64,000 bases of DNA from Betaproteobacteria bacterium (GCA_947453825.1 CANGHN010000010.1:1-64000), one strand, 5' to 3'. Counted from the first letter of the stretch, positions 10,917 to 20,950 are shown. A program made the numbers and translations. The notes: generated by a model from the sequence alone, not told the origin.

Positions 10917-13900
10917 TTAGGCGGCCTCCACCATCGAAACTGCAGATGAAATATCAACAGCCACAATTCGGGAAACACCCTGCTCTTGCATGGTGACACC
11001 AATTAATTGATGGGCGATTTCCATAGTGATCTTGTTATGTGAAATAAACACAAACTGTGTCTTAGCTGACATTTTGGCAACCATCTTGGAATAGCGCAAG
11101 GTGTTTGCATCATCTAATGGGGCATCCACCTCATCGAGCAAACAGAATGGGGCAGGATTTAAGAGGAAGAGTGAGAACACTAGGGCAATCGCGGTTAATG
11201 CTTTCTCACCACCTGACAAAAGATGAATAGAGCTATTCTTCTTACCTGGAGGCTGTGCCATCACCTGTACACCAGCATCTAAGATCTCTTCACCCGTCAT
11301 CACGAGTTCTGCATGACCGCCACCGAACAATTCAGGGAAAAGTTGACCGAAATGAGTGTTGACTTGATCGAAGGTGCCTTGCAATAAATCACGTGTTTCA
11401 GCATCGATCTTAGCAATTGCATCAGTCAAAGTCTGCATCGCTTCATTCAAGTCAGCAGATTGAGCATCCAAGAACTGCTTACGCTCACGTGAACTTGCCA
11501 ACTCATCAAGAGCTGCCATGTTGACTGGGCCTAATGATTGGATTTCAGTATTGAGGCGGTTGACTTCACTTTGTAATGCACCCACTTTCAGGTCTGGGCT
11601 GAAACTCGCCTCTAATGCGGTAAGGTCAGCCTCCGCATCAGCCAACAAAGTAGCAAATTGTTCAAAATTTAAACGGGCAGCTTGCTCACGCAATTGCAGA
11701 TCAACTACTTTATCGCGCATTGGCTGTAAACCACGCTCAATTTGCATCCGAGCCTCATCTGCTTCACGCAATTGATGTAATAAGGCATCTTGTTCAGTGC
11801 GGGCATTTGCCAAAGCAGCTTCACGTGCACTTCGAGCCAAAAGGAGTCCTTGCAACTTATCTTGCGCCTCTTCATCACTCAATGTTGCCAACTCTTGAGT
11901 CGCTAAATCATGCTTATCCTGAATCTCCATGATCTGCGTACGTGCGGTACTTTGATCTCTCTGTAAATCGGCAATACGTTGCTGCAGTGAACGGGTTGCA
12001 AAGGCCGCTTCTTGCGCAGCCATCTCAGCAGCACGCAGGGATTCACGTAAACGATCACGCTCTTGTGTGGAGAGCTCCAGTTTTTCTTGGGCAACGCTTA
12101 AACTTGATTGTTGATTCTGTTTAGACTCTTCTGCTTGTGCTAACTCAGTTCCAGATTGTGCTTGGTTAGCACTTAATTGTTCCATTTGCTGACGCAATTC
12201 AGCCAACTCATTCTGAATCTGTGCCGCACGTTGACTGTATTGCTCTTCAGCCTGAGTCAATTGCATTCTTTCCACTTCAAAACCATGGGCTTCCTGAACT
12301 GCGTGCTCAGCATTGATGCGCGCTTGCTCTGCAGCTTGATGTGCTGCCTGGTAATTAGCGACACATTGATCCAACTCGCTCTGCAACTCACTTTGCATCA
12401 GCTTTTGTGCGCGCAATTGCTTTTCAAGACTTTCCATCTCTTGTGCACGGGCCAACATGCCAGCCTGCTCAGAGTCTGCCGCATAGAGCTGAACACTGAC
12501 GCGACTGACTAAATGACCTTGTTGAGTAACAAAGGCACCACCAGCTGGTAATTTTTCACGACGATGCAAAGCATCTTCTAAGCTAGTAGCAATATAAATA
12601 TTATCTAACCATTCTTGTAATACTGAAGTTAAGCGTGCAGCGCCAGCACTTTGCACACGACTTAACAAAGGTGTGAAATCAGCTGGTATAGAAGTATGCG
12701 CAGGGGTAATTTCTTCGGTGAGCAAAATTGCTAAACGACTTGGGGGCGCATCATTAGCCAAAGCCAGAGTATCTTGAACGCTCTTGGCAGTTACCGCAGC
12801 CAAGCGCTCACGCAATACAGATTCCAAAGCAGCTTCCCAGCCACTCTCTACCTTCAGCTCCTGCCAAAGACGCTTACTCTCTTTAAGACCCTTGCTTTCT
12901 AACCATGGACCAATCTTGCCTTGAGCTTGTACGCTTGCCTGTAGGGCGGTGAGAGCGGTCAGCTTTGCCTCTGTTTGCGCAAGATCTTGGTTCGCAGTCT
13001 GAATTTTTTGTTGGGCGCCATTACGTGCCTCATCAGCCGCAGGAACGCGCTGCTGAGTTTCACTAGCACGTTGCTTTGCCTCATCGACCTTACGCTGTGC
13101 CATTACCTGACGATCCATTGCCATCTGTAATGCTTCTGCGTCCGGCCTACGCATACCTTCTAATTCGCCAGTAAGGCGAGCTTCGCGCCCCTTGAGTTCA
13201 TCAGATTGTGCAGACATCGCCCGTATGCGCTCACCTAAACTAGCAAGTCGCTGCTCAATAGACGCCAAAGTTTCGCGTGCGCTATTTAAATCGCTTGATG
13301 CAGTTTGGTAAGTTGCTTCACAAGCTGGCATTTGCTCTTGCAAACCATTTAAATCAGTTAATAAGTTTTGCTCTTTTTCAGAGGCCTCACTGAGATCATG
13401 TTCAGCAGTGCGTTGAGCTTGTGCTGCATCGGTTTCTTGTACGGTCCAACGTTGCAATTGCGCTTGTAGATCTTGTGTTTGCTGTTGTAAACGTTGACGC
13501 GCTTCTTGCACATAATGAATCTGTGATTCAACCTGACTAACGTCAGAGTTAGTTTGATACAAATCACCTTGCGCTTGTGAAACCTTATCTTGCAATGCGT
13601 ACTGCTGGGTACGCATAGTCTCTAGCTCAGACTCGGCATGACGCAGTTTAGCAGTCTGCTCTTCTAGATTCACCTGGGTATCACGAATACCATTGGCATG
13701 GCGCTCTTGCTCTTTACCGGCTTCGGTCTGACGCACAAACCAAAGTAACTGTTGCTGCGATTTCATTTGTGTTGAGAGCTCTGCATGACGCTCAGCAACG
13801 GTAGCTTGTTTTTCTAGACGCGTTAATTGCTGATCGAGCTCACGCAAGATATCTTCAACGCGCGTTAAGTTTTCTACAGTGTCTTCTAGACGCGATGCGG

Positions 13901-14438
13901 TTTCTTTACGACGCTCTTTGTACTTAGAAACACCCGCAGCCTCTTCCAGGAACACGCGCAACTCTTCTGGTTTTGCTTCTAAGATGCGATTGATCGTCCC
14001 TTGTCCAATGATCGCGTAACCTCTTGGACCCATACCAGTACCCAAGAAAATATCTTGAATATCTTTACGACGTACCACTTGATTGTTGACGTAGTAACTA
14101 GAGTTACCGTCACGAGTCAAAACACGCTTCACACCTAATTCAGTAAATGCACTCCATTGACCATGGGCACGGCCATCTGAATTATCAAAAATGAGTTCCA
14201 CGCTGGCACGACCAGATGGTTTGCGCAAACCAGAACCGTTAAAAATGACATCTTGCATGGATTCGCCACGTAACTCGCTGGCACGAGATTCGCCCAATAC
14301 CCAGCGGACGGCGTCAATAATGTTCGACTTTCCGCAACCGTTAGGGCCTACAACGCCAATTAATTGGCCAGGCATTTCAAAATGGGTTGGGTCAACGAAA
14401 GACTTAAAGCCGGAAAGTTTGATCGATTTCAGTTGCAC
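10917..14438 (-). CDS. smc: chromosome segregation ATPase SMC
   Basis: Condensin ATPase that organises and segregates the chromosome. The 1173 residues show an N-terminal Walker A (GPNGCGKSN), long coiled coils, a hinge near residues 500-640, the ABC signature LLSGGEKALTA and Walker B CLLDEVDAPLDDAN. The start is GTG (protein MQLKSIKLSGFKSFVD), the family's conserved N-terminus, with only weak Shine-Dalgarno complementarity. Many shadow reading frames lie antisense to the Gln/Ala-rich coiled coils and are not genes. The scpA and scpB partners are not in this window. Confidence 0.97.
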   Translation of the reverse strand: MQLKSIKLSGFKSFVDPTHFEMPGQLIGVVGPNGCGKSNIIDAVRWVLGESRASELRGESMQDVIFNGSGLRKPSGRASVELIFDNSDGRAHGQWSAFTELGVKRVLTRDGNSSYYVNNQVVRRKDIQDIFLGTGMGPRGYAIIGQGTINRILEAKPEELRVFLEEAAGVSKYKERRKETASRLEDTVENLTRVEDILRELDQQLTRLEKQATVAERHAELSTQMKSQQQLLWFVRQTEAGKEQERHANGIRDTQVNLEEQTAKLRHAESELETMRTQQYALQDKVSQAQGDLYQTNSDVSQVESQIHYVQEARQRLQQQTQDLQAQLQRWTVQETDAAQAQRTAEHDLSEASEKEQNLLTDLNGLQEQMPACEATYQTASSDLNSARETLASIEQRLASLGERIRAMSAQSDELKGREARLTGELEGMRRPDAEALQMAMDRQVMAQRKVDEAKQRASETQQRVPAADEARNGAQQKIQTANQDLAQTEAKLTALTALQASVQAQGKIGPWLESKGLKESKRLWQELKVESGWEAALESVLRERLAAVTAKSVQDTLALANDAPPSRLAILLTEEITPAHTSIPADFTPLLSRVQSAGAARLTSVLQEWLDNIYIATSLEDALHRREKLPAGGAFVTQQGHLVSRVSVQLYAADSEQAGMLARAQEMESLEKQLRAQKLMQSELQSELDQCVANYQAAHQAAEQARINAEHAVQEAHGFEVERMQLTQAEEQYSQRAAQIQNELAELRQQMEQLSANQAQSGTELAQAEESKQNQQSSLSVAQEKLELSTQERDRLRESLRAAEMAAQEAAFATRSLQQRIADLQRDQSTARTQIMEIQDKHDLATQELATLSDEEAQDKLQGLLLARSAREAALANARTEQDALLHQLREADEARMQIERGLQPMRDKVVDLQLREQAARLNFEQFATLLADAEADLTALEASFSPDLKVGALQSEVNRLNTEIQSLGPVNMAALDELASSRERKQFLDAQSADLNEAMQTLTDAIAKIDAETRDLLQGTFDQVNTHFGQLFPELFGGGHAELVMTGEEILDAGVQVMAQPPGKKNSSIHLLSGGEKALTAIALVFSLFLLNPAPFCLLDEVDAPLDDANTLRYSKMVAKMSAKTQFVFISHNKITMEIAHQLIGVTMQEQGVSRIVAVDISSAVSMVEAA

Positions 14439-14527
14439 GGCGTACTTTGCAGGGAAAAAAGGGGTTTAAATAAGGGGTAAAAAATTTACAGCTAAAGTGG
14501 GAAGATGATAGCAAGCTTGGGACTCCT

Positions 14528-14556
14528 TAGACGCGTTTTTTCCCCATCTATATAAT
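14528..14556 (+). promoter_or_regulatory. candidate sigma-70 promoter for dapD
   Basis: A perfect -10 TATAAT (14551-14556) is preceded after exactly 17 bases by TAGACG (14528-14533), a 4/6 match to the -35 consensus. It lies 57 bases before dapD in the smc-dapD divergent gap (14439-14613), which otherwise holds no recognisable feature. Confidence 0.6.
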
Positions 14557-14613
14557 GATAAATCTACCTCCAGGGACAAAATCCCTTAACAATCTGATAG
14601 TTAACTAAAAAGC

Positions 14614-15441
14614 ATGAGCCAATCACCACAAAGCATCATCGAACAAGCCTGGGAAAACCGCGCAAACCTTTCACCAAATAGCGCTCCGGGCGAAGTCCGT
14701 AGCGCCGTAAATGCCGTCCTAGAAGGCCTAAATGCCGGCACTATCCGCGTTGCAGAGCGCCGCAGTGTTGGACAGTGGGAAGTCAATCAGTGGGTTAAAA
14801 AAGCCGTTCTGCTGTCTTTCCGCCTTGAGGACAATATCCCGATGAGCGCTGGAGGCTATACCCAGTTTTACGACAAGGTTCCAAGCAAATTCGAAGGCTA
14901 TACCGCTGCTGACTTCGCTGCCGGTGGTTTTCGGGTCGTCCCCCCTGCAATAGCCCGTCGTGGCTCATTTATCGGCAAAAATGCCGTTTTGATGCCCTCT
15001 TACGTCAATATTGGTGCTTATGTTGGTGAAGGCACTATGGTCGACACCTGGGCAACCGTAGGTTCTTGCGCCCAAATTGGTAAAAATGTTCACCTTTCTG
15101 GTGGCGTAGGAATTGGTGGTGTTTTAGAGCCTATTCAAGCCGGTCCAGTCATTATTGAAGATAACTGCTTTATCGGTGCCCGCTCCGAAATCGTCGAGGG
15201 CGTTGTAATTGAAGAGAATGCCGTTCTCTCAATGGGTGTCTATATTGGCCAAAGCACCAAAATTTATGACCGCGAAAGTGGCGAAGTGCATTACGGCAGA
15301 GTTCCAGCGGGCTCAGTAGTGGTTCCAGGCTCGCTCCCTTCCGCTTGTGGCAAATACAGCTTATATGCTGCAGTAATCGTGAAAAAAGTAGATGCTCAAA
15401 CAAGAGCGAAGACTGCAATCAACGAACTCCTGCGCGACTAA
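14614..15441 (+). CDS. dapD: 2,3,4,5-tetrahydropyridine-2,6-dicarboxylate N-succinyltransferase
   Basis: Succinylates tetrahydrodipicolinate in the lysine and meso-diaminopimelate pathway that feeds peptidoglycan. The 275-residue length is standard. The C-terminal half is a left-handed beta-helix of hexapeptide repeats ([56 protein letters not shown]). dapE, the next but one enzyme of the pathway, starts 11 bases downstream, so the two form an operon. Confidence 0.97.
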   Translation: MSQSPQSIIEQAWENRANLSPNSAPGEVRSAVNAVLEGLNAGTIRVAERRSVGQWEVNQWVKKAVLLSFRLEDNIPMSAGGYTQFYDKVPSKFEGYTAADFAAGGFRVVPPAIARRGSFIGKNAVLMPSYVNIGAYVGEGTMVDTWATVGSCAQIGKNVHLSGGVGIGGVLEPIQAGPVIIEDNCFIGARSEIVEGVVIEENAVLSMGVYIGQSTKIYDRESGEVHYGRVPAGSVVVPGSLPSACGKYSLYAAVIVKKVDAQTRAKTAINELLRD

Positions 15442-15452
15442 GTAAAAAATCT

Positions 15453-16604
15453 ATGGGCGCCACTCTCGAGCTTACCCAAGCCCTAATCGCTTGCCATTCC
15501 GTAACGCCAGCTGATGGCGGCTGCCAAGAGCTGATTGCAAAGCGCTTGCAGGCGATTGGTTTTCATACAGAGAGTGTTGTGAGTGGACCTGACAATTTTC
15601 AAGTGACCAATTTGTGGGCAATTAAAAAAGGGAAGTCTGGCGATCAAGGCAAAGTTCTGATGTTTGCCGGGCACACCGATGTTGTCCCTACTGGTCCATT
15701 AGAAAAATGGGATAGCGATCCCTTCACCCCCAGTATTCGTGATGGCATGCTTTATGGTCGTGGCGCAGCTGATATGAAAACTTCGCTTGCTGGTTTTGTG
15801 GTGGCTACAGAAGAATTTGTGACTGCCCATCCAGATCATGCCGGGTCTATTGCCTTCTTAATCACCAGTGATGAAGAAGGTCCTGCGAATGATGGCACCG
15901 TCATCATGTGCGAGCGTTTACAAAAGCATGGGCAGCGCCTGGACTATTGCGTCATTGGTGAACCTACATCAGTAGATCAATTAGGCGACATGATTAAAAA
16001 TGGTCGTCGTGGTTCTTTATCTGGCAAGTTAAAAGTAAAAGGTATACAGGCACATATTGCCTACCCCCATTTAGGGAAAAATCCTATTCATCTTTCAGCG
16101 CCAGCGATTGCTACTTTAGTAGAGACCGAGTGGGATAAAGGTAATAAATACTTTCAACCGACTAGCTTTCAGATCAGCAATATTCATGCTGGCACAGGCG
16201 CAAACAACGTCATCCCTAATGAACTAGTAATTGACTTCAATTTTCGCTTCTCGACCGAGAGCAAGCCCGAGCAACTGCGCGAGCGTCTAGAAACAATTCT
16301 TAAAAATGCAGGTCTTGATTTTGAGATTGACTGGGTCTTGGGTGGTAGCCCTTTCATTACCGGCGATGGCGCCCTAGCTGGAGCATTGCGAGATGCCATC
16401 ACAGCAGAAACTCAAATAACAACCGAACTCTCTACCACTGGTGGTACAAGTGATGGCCGTTTCATCGCTAAGATCTGCAAAGAAGTAGTTGAGTTTGGCC
16501 CCCTCAATGCCACTAGCCACAAAATCAATGAGTGCGTTATTGTTGATGATGTAGAGCCACTCAAAAATATCTACCGCAAAACACTTGAGCTGCTCATCGC
16601 TTAA
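15453..16604 (+). CDS. dapE: succinyl-diaminopimelate desuccinylase
   Basis: Zinc hydrolase (M20 family) that removes succinate from N-succinyl-LL-diaminopimelate. Its 383 residues carry the metal and catalytic motifs [28 protein letters not shown] and C-terminal TSHKINE, plus GGTSDGRF typical of DapE. ATG 15453 ([17 protein letters not shown]) is chosen because it matches the family start and follows the dapD stop by 11 bases. The same frame stays open upstream into dapD, but that stretch has no DapE character. Confidence 0.96.
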   Translation: MGATLELTQALIACHSVTPADGGCQELIAKRLQAIGFHTESVVSGPDNFQVTNLWAIKKGKSGDQGKVLMFAGHTDVVPTGPLEKWDSDPFTPSIRDGMLYGRGAADMKTSLAGFVVATEEFVTAHPDHAGSIAFLITSDEEGPANDGTVIMCERLQKHGQRLDYCVIGEPTSVDQLGDMIKNGRRGSLSGKLKVKGIQAHIAYPHLGKNPIHLSAPAIATLVETEWDKGNKYFQPTSFQISNIHAGTGANNVIPNELVIDFNFRFSTESKPEQLRERLETILKNAGLDFEIDWVLGGSPFITGDGALAGALRDAITAETQITTELSTTGGTSDGRFIAKICKEVVEFGPLNATSHKINECVIVDDVEPLKNIYRKTLELLIA

Positions 16605-16641
16605 TTGTTGATCTATTTTTTCTCATCCACTCCTCTCCATC

Positions 16642-17538
16642 ATGGACCCTGAGCCTCAGCAAGTCATTACTGTTAATCAGTGTATTGATCAAATTGCGCA
16701 AAAATTAGCAGCAGCAAATCTACACTATGGTCATGGTGCAATTGATGCGCAAAGTGAAGGCCTGTGGATCACCAGCAAACAATTAGGTCTTAGCCCGACT
16801 GAGGCACTAGAACATCTAGAAAGTCTTATTACGAGTGAGCAACACCAAAAAGCATTGTCTATTGCTGATGAACGCATCAGTTCTCGTAAACCACTCGCCT
16901 ACATCTTAGGTGAGGCATGGTTGATGGGCGTACCGTTTTTTTGCAGCGAACAAAGCATCGTTCCACGTTCTTGGATTGCAGAACTGATCGTCGATGGATC
17001 GCTCGAATCTTGGCTACCTGCAGATGGTAAGGCGCTTGACCTATGCACTGGTAACGGCTCACTGGCCATTCTCCTGGCGCTATCCTGTCCTGATATTCAT
17101 GTGAGTGCTTGCGATATCAGCATGCCAGCCTTAGCACTCGCAGCACGCAACGTAGATCGTCATGCCCTTAATTCACAAGTGGAATTATTTGACGGTGATT
17201 TATGGGAAGCCCTTCCAGAGCCCAATGAAGATAATCTCTTTGACCTCATTATTTGCAATCCACCCTATGTCAATGCTCAGTCAATGAATACACTGCCTTC
17301 GGAATATCATGCCGAACCTGCTTTAGCTTTAGCAGGTGGCGATGATGGCATGGATCTCATTAGAAAAATTATTGCGCAAGCACCAGACTACCTCTCAAAG
17401 CGTGGAGCTATTTTGATTGAGATTGGTAATGAGTATGAGAACTTTAAAAAAGCCTTCCCACAAATTCCAGTAATCTGGATGGAAGTTTCTGCTGGCGAAG
17501 AGCAAGTGCTCCTCATTCAAGCTGAAGATCTTCGCTAG
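16642..17538 (+). CDS. prmB: 50S ribosomal protein L3 glutamine methyltransferase
   Basis: SAM-dependent N5-glutamine methyltransferase modifying L3. The 298 residues contain the SAM-binding pattern ALDLCTGNGSLAILLALSCP and the catalytic NPPYV. PrmB rather than PrmC is favoured by the N-terminal LHYGHGAIDAQSEGLWI stretch and by AYILGEAWLMGVPFFCSEQ, where the paralog acting on release factors differs. It is the last gene of the dapD-dapE-prmB run and converges on the accessory region, 15 bases from the next gene on the other strand. Confidence 0.93.
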   Translation: MDPEPQQVITVNQCIDQIAQKLAAANLHYGHGAIDAQSEGLWITSKQLGLSPTEALEHLESLITSEQHQKALSIADERISSRKPLAYILGEAWLMGVPFFCSEQSIVPRSWIAELIVDGSLESWLPADGKALDLCTGNGSLAILLALSCPDIHVSACDISMPALALAARNVDRHALNSQVELFDGDLWEALPEPNEDNLFDLIICNPPYVNAQSMNTLPSEYHAEPALALAGGDDGMDLIRKIIAQAPDYLSKRGAILIEIGNEYENFKKAFPQIPVIWMEVSAGEEQVLLIQAEDLR

Positions 17539-17553
17539 CAGTACTTTTTAGCT

Positions 17554-18822
17554 TTAACTCTCTCTATAAACCATCGAACTCTCGATGGCTGCGATATTAG
17601 CTGTACCCATTTGCTGCATGGTTCCCATAAACTCTGTTTGCAAGATCTCCATGACACGCTCAACGCCTGGCTGACCAAAGGCACCCAAGCCCCACAAATA
17701 AGGGCGGCCGACGCATACTGCGCTAGCACCCAAAGCCATTGCCTTGAAGACATCGCTGCCCCTACGAATACCGCTATCAAACAAAATAGGCACCTTACCC
17801 TTAGCGACCTTAGCAACTTCAGGCAGACATTCAATGGAACCTCGTCCGCCGTCCTCACTTCTGCCACCATGATTAGAGACGTGAATACCATCAACACCAT
17901 ACTTAAGACATAGTCGCGCATCTTCTTCAGTCAAAATACCCTTAATGATGATTTTCATTTTGGTAGTGTCGCGAACTTGTTTTATAAATTCCCAAGTCAT
18001 ATTATTTGATGTCAACTTCACACCTGTCATATCAATGCCATCATAATTTGGCCTCTCTTGCGCGCTTCCAAAGCCATGCACGTGGCATCCAGCACAATTT
18101 CTTGGGTCTAATTTTCTGAGGCGCGCAAATGTTTCCTGGTTCCTACCACCATTTCGGTCAACCGTGATTTCTAAAACAGGGGCACCCGCTCTCTCAACGC
18201 GGCGTATCACCTGCTTAGCTACTTCAGGGCTAGATGTTGCATATAACTGAAACCAAACCTCACCTTGACGCGCAGCAATGACGTCTTCAATTGTCGAAGC
18301 ACCCGCATTAGAAAGAATATTCAAAAAGCCGCCTGCACGTGCAGCCCTTGCAACAGCAACCTCACCTTCTGGGTCATATGCTTTATTGCCACCTGTTGGC
18401 GCAATGATGATAGGAGACTTCCAACGCGATCCAAATAAAGTCACTGAAGTATCAATTTTGCTCACATCCCTTAAGCGCCGTGGTCGTAATTGGTACTTCA
18501 AGAAAGAACTGCGATTTGCACGTAAAGTGACTTCATCATCAATACCAGATGCCATGTAAGCAAAATGGGCTGGGGGTACTTTTGTAAATGCAACTGGCTC
18601 AAAGTCAAAAACATTAATTGCTTCCTTTGGATTGGAAATTAAATCTAAAGGCGTATTCGGCGCCCAAATCATTGGATCCGGACGCTTAGTCACGTTTCTG
18701 ACCAATTCTTTTGCCTCGTCCGCAAAAACACTCTGATTTCCTGCAAGTGCAAATAATGGGCTTGCTGCAAGCCATGTCAAAAGTTGGCGACGCTGTTCAT
18801 CTTGATAATTATTGTTATCCAT
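17554..18822 (-). CDS. exported FMN-dependent alpha-hydroxy-acid dehydrogenase with a CXXCH haem motif
   Basis: Member of the glycolate oxidase/lactate dehydrogenase/flavocytochrome b2 family (422 residues). Active-site residues align with spinach glycolate oxidase: Tyr89 (AYMASGIDDE), Tyr194 (FQLYATS), Lys294 (IIIKGILTEEDAR), His318 and Arg321 (VSNHGGR). The N-terminus has a twin-arginine-like signal (QRRQLLTWLAA, probable cleavage near VFA-DE), so the folded flavoprotein should go to the periplasm. Residues 243-247 are CAGCH, a c-type haem motif, in the variable loop after strand VDRNGG. No separate haem domain or cytochrome b5 domain is present. It is upstream-linked to an isopropylmalate-dehydrogenase-like gene and a Bug protein. 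The substrate is unknown: a small 2-hydroxy acid is inferred. Confidence 0.9.
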   Translation of the reverse strand: MDNNNYQDEQRRQLLTWLAASPLFALAGNQSVFADEAKELVRNVTKRPDPMIWAPNTPLDLISNPKEAINVFDFEPVAFTKVPPAHFAYMASGIDDEVTLRANRSSFLKYQLRPRRLRDVSKIDTSVTLFGSRWKSPIIIAPTGGNKAYDPEGEVAVARAARAGGFLNILSNAGASTIEDVIAARQGEVWFQLYATSSPEVAKQVIRRVERAGAPVLEITVDRNGGRNQETFARLRKLDPRNCAGCHVHGFGSAQERPNYDGIDMTGVKLTSNNMTWEFIKQVRDTTKMKIIIKGILTEEDARLCLKYGVDGIHVSNHGGRSEDGGRGSIECLPEVAKVAKGKVPILFDSGIRRGSDVFKAMALGASAVCVGRPYLWGLGAFGQPGVERVMEILQTEFMGTMQQMGTANIAAIESSMVYRES

Positions 18823-18839
18823 ATCTCCTCCAGTATTGT

Positions 18840-19910
18840 TTACTTCAATGCCTGTAATACTGCTTTAGCCATTGAAACCGTATTGCCCTTACCGTTAATA
18901 TCCCCTGTTCTGGCATTTGGATCCGCTAAAGCTATCGTAGTTGCATCAGACATGGACTTAGCCATTGCGACTGCCTCTGGAATATGACGACTATGCCCTA
19001 GCCAATCAAATAACATCCGTGTTGACTCAATCATTGAATACGGATTCGCAATCCCCTTGCCTGCAATATCAGGCGCAGAGCCATGGGTAGCCTGTGCCAT
19101 AACCACATCGCCATCACCAATGCATAGCCCTGGAGCCATTCCTAGTCCACCCACTAAGCCAGCCGCCTCATCTGACAAGATATCCCCAAACATATTGGTA
19201 GTGACAACAACATCAAAGTTTTGGGGATCGCGTACTAAACGCATTGCAAATGTATCCACGATGACATCATCAACCAATACATCTGGATATTGGGCAGCAA
19301 GTTTTTTACACTCTTCAACAAACATTCCGCAACCTAACTTAAACACAGTATCTTTATGTACATAAGTTAAATGCTTACGGCGTTGACGAGCCAACTCAAA
19401 AGCAGCTTGTGCAACCCGGCGACTACCCGTCCTGGTAATAACACGCACCGACAAAGTGATTTCATCACTAGGACGAAACTCTCCACTGCCAACCAACATA
19501 TTGCGATCTGGCTGGAATCCTTCATTGTTTTCACGCACAATCACCAAATCAATATCATCCCGAATACATCCAATATCGGGATAAGACCGAGTGGGCCTTA
19601 CATTGGCAAATAAATTGAATTGCTTACGCAAAATAGGATGTGGATTAATTGCATTTGCTTGTTTTGGATAAGCACGATGACCAATAGGACCCAAGATCCA
19701 ACCATCTAGTGTGCCCAGTGTTTCCAGGGTTTCTGGTGGCAAGGTATGCCCATGGGTATCTAAAGCTCTACGACCAATTGGTAGGGGGATCCACTCAATA
19801 GCGACTTGATGAAGTTTTGCTGCAGCTTTTGCCACCTCTACTGCAATGGGTACTATTTCATGCCCAATATCATCACCCTCTAAGACTCCTACCCGTAATT
19901 TTTTTGACAT
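18840..19910 (-). CDS. isocitrate/isopropylmalate dehydrogenase family protein
   Basis: NAD(P)-dependent metal-requiring beta-decarboxylating dehydrogenase of 356 residues. Family motifs are present: LEGDDIGHEIVP at the start, FANVRP, the Tyr/Lys pair region (VHKDTVFKL), DNMFGDILSDEAA-like TNMFGDILSDEAAGL and HGSAPDIAGKGIANP. The substrate-choosing segment reads INPHPILRKQF, unlike the typical isocitrate (SxNVALR) or isopropylmalate (ExxLLxxR) segments. A 2-hydroxy di-acid such as tartrate, malate or a homoisocitrate analogue is therefore possible. It lies between the FMN dehydrogenase (17 bases) and a Bug protein (4 bases) in one operon. Confidence 0.88.
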   Translation of the reverse strand: MSKKLRVGVLEGDDIGHEIVPIAVEVAKAAAKLHQVAIEWIPLPIGRRALDTHGHTLPPETLETLGTLDGWILGPIGHRAYPKQANAINPHPILRKQFNLFANVRPTRSYPDIGCIRDDIDLVIVRENNEGFQPDRNMLVGSGEFRPSDEITLSVRVITRTGSRRVAQAAFELARQRRKHLTYVHKDTVFKLGCGMFVEECKKLAAQYPDVLVDDVIVDTFAMRLVRDPQNFDVVVTTNMFGDILSDEAAGLVGGLGMAPGLCIGDGDVVMAQATHGSAPDIAGKGIANPYSMIESTRMLFDWLGHSRHIPEAVAMAKSMSDATTIALADPNARTGDINGKGNTVSMAKAVLQALK

Positions 19911-19914
19911 ACCC

Positions 19915-20883
19915 TTATTCTTCCAGTTGAATATTTCTTGCTTTAGCTAATGCAGTCCAGCGCTTAATTTCGTTTTTTATAAATTGACTAAATTGTTCAG
20001 GAGACATTGGCATGGGCTCAACAGCCTCAATTGCTAATTTCTCACGCATCTCTGGTAACTTCAAAGTTGCGACTTGCGTTTCATTTAAACGCTTGACGAT
20101 ATCAGCAGGAATACCCAAAGGTCCGACGGTCCCATACCACTGCATAGCATCAAAACCTTTGAAACCCAGCTCTTCCATAGTTGGCACATCTTTTAGCACA
20201 GGACTTCGCTTAGGCCCAGTCACAGCTAAGGCGCGGACCTTACCAGACTGAATATACTGAAGGGCAGCGGCTAAACCAGGGAACATGGTCTGTGTCTGTC
20301 CGCCTAATAAATCATTAAATGCTGGAGCAATACCACGATAGGGCACATGAAGAATGAATAAACCGGTTTCCTGTTTAAATAACTCCATCGTCATGTGTGT
20401 TAGCGAGCCTTGACCAGCAGTCCCATAACTTAACTTCCCAGGATTTTTCCGAGCATAGTCAATAAACTCGCGCATATTTTTTACTGGTACCTGACTATTC
20501 ACAATCAGTACATTGGGTGTAGCGCCAATCATCCCGATCGGCGTGAAATCTTTAATAGCGTCATAAGGAACTTTTCTCGTTGCTGGAGTTGTCCCATGGG
20601 TAGCAACATATCCCTGCATTAGGGTATACCCATCTGGTGCGGCACGCATTGTTGTCTGACAAGCAATTACTCCACCGCCACCACTTTGATTTTCAACTAC
20701 AAATGTTTGACCAATAATACGTCCCCATTTTTCTGTAACAACACGGGCAATCATGTCGTTCCCACCACCAGCAGCTACAGGCACAATATAGCGAATCGGT
20801 TTTGACGGAAACGTTTCATTTGCCCAGAGGGGCATTGGCATTAGCAAGGAACTGGTAGCGCCAATGAATTGACGACGATTCAT
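19915..20883 (-). CDS. Bug-family (TctC-like) solute-binding protein
   Basis: A 322-residue periplasmic binding protein of the tripartite tricarboxylate transporter type. Family features are visible: KPIRYIVPVAAGGGNDMIARV after the signal, the Pro/Gly-rich ligand loops, LTHMTMELFKQETG and a C-terminal ..PEQFSQFIKNEIKRWTALAKARNI. The signal is twin-arginine-like (NRRQFIGATSS). No TctA or TctB membrane genes lie nearby, which is usual for the many orphan Bug proteins of Burkholderiales. Linked to two dehydrogenases that act on hydroxy acids, it probably delivers their substrate. Confidence 0.92.
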   Translation of the reverse strand: MNRRQFIGATSSLLMPMPLWANETFPSKPIRYIVPVAAGGGNDMIARVVTEKWGRIIGQTFVVENQSGGGGVIACQTTMRAAPDGYTLMQGYVATHGTTPATRKVPYDAIKDFTPIGMIGATPNVLIVNSQVPVKNMREFIDYARKNPGKLSYGTAGQGSLTHMTMELFKQETGLFILHVPYRGIAPAFNDLLGGQTQTMFPGLAAALQYIQSGKVRALAVTGPKRSPVLKDVPTMEELGFKGFDAMQWYGTVGPLGIPADIVKRLNETQVATLKLPEMREKLAIEAVEPMPMSPEQFSQFIKNEIKRWTALAKARNIQLEE

Positions 20884-20924
20884 GATCCCAAACCTATCAA
20901 GAAAATATTAAGCATTCTGCAATT

Positions 20925-20950
20925 AAAAGGCCCCGCTATGGGGCACTTTT
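20925..20950 (-). terminator. intrinsic terminator after the minus-strand cupin
   Basis: AAAAGGCCCC pairs with GGGGC-A-CTTTT around GCTAT with one bulged base. On the minus strand it directly follows the cupin stop codon and ends in TTTTAATT, separating the cupin from the Bug-dehydrogenase operon. Confidence 0.75.

Noticed and set aside
12177..12512. 111-codon open frame antisense to the smc coiled coil
   Set aside because: Leu/His/Gln-rich translation is what the reverse of Gln/Ala-rich coiled-coil codons gives; no independent support.
15345..15452. N-terminal extension of DapE into dapD
   Set aside because: The extra 36 residues come from out-of-frame reading of the dapD end and have no similarity to the family.
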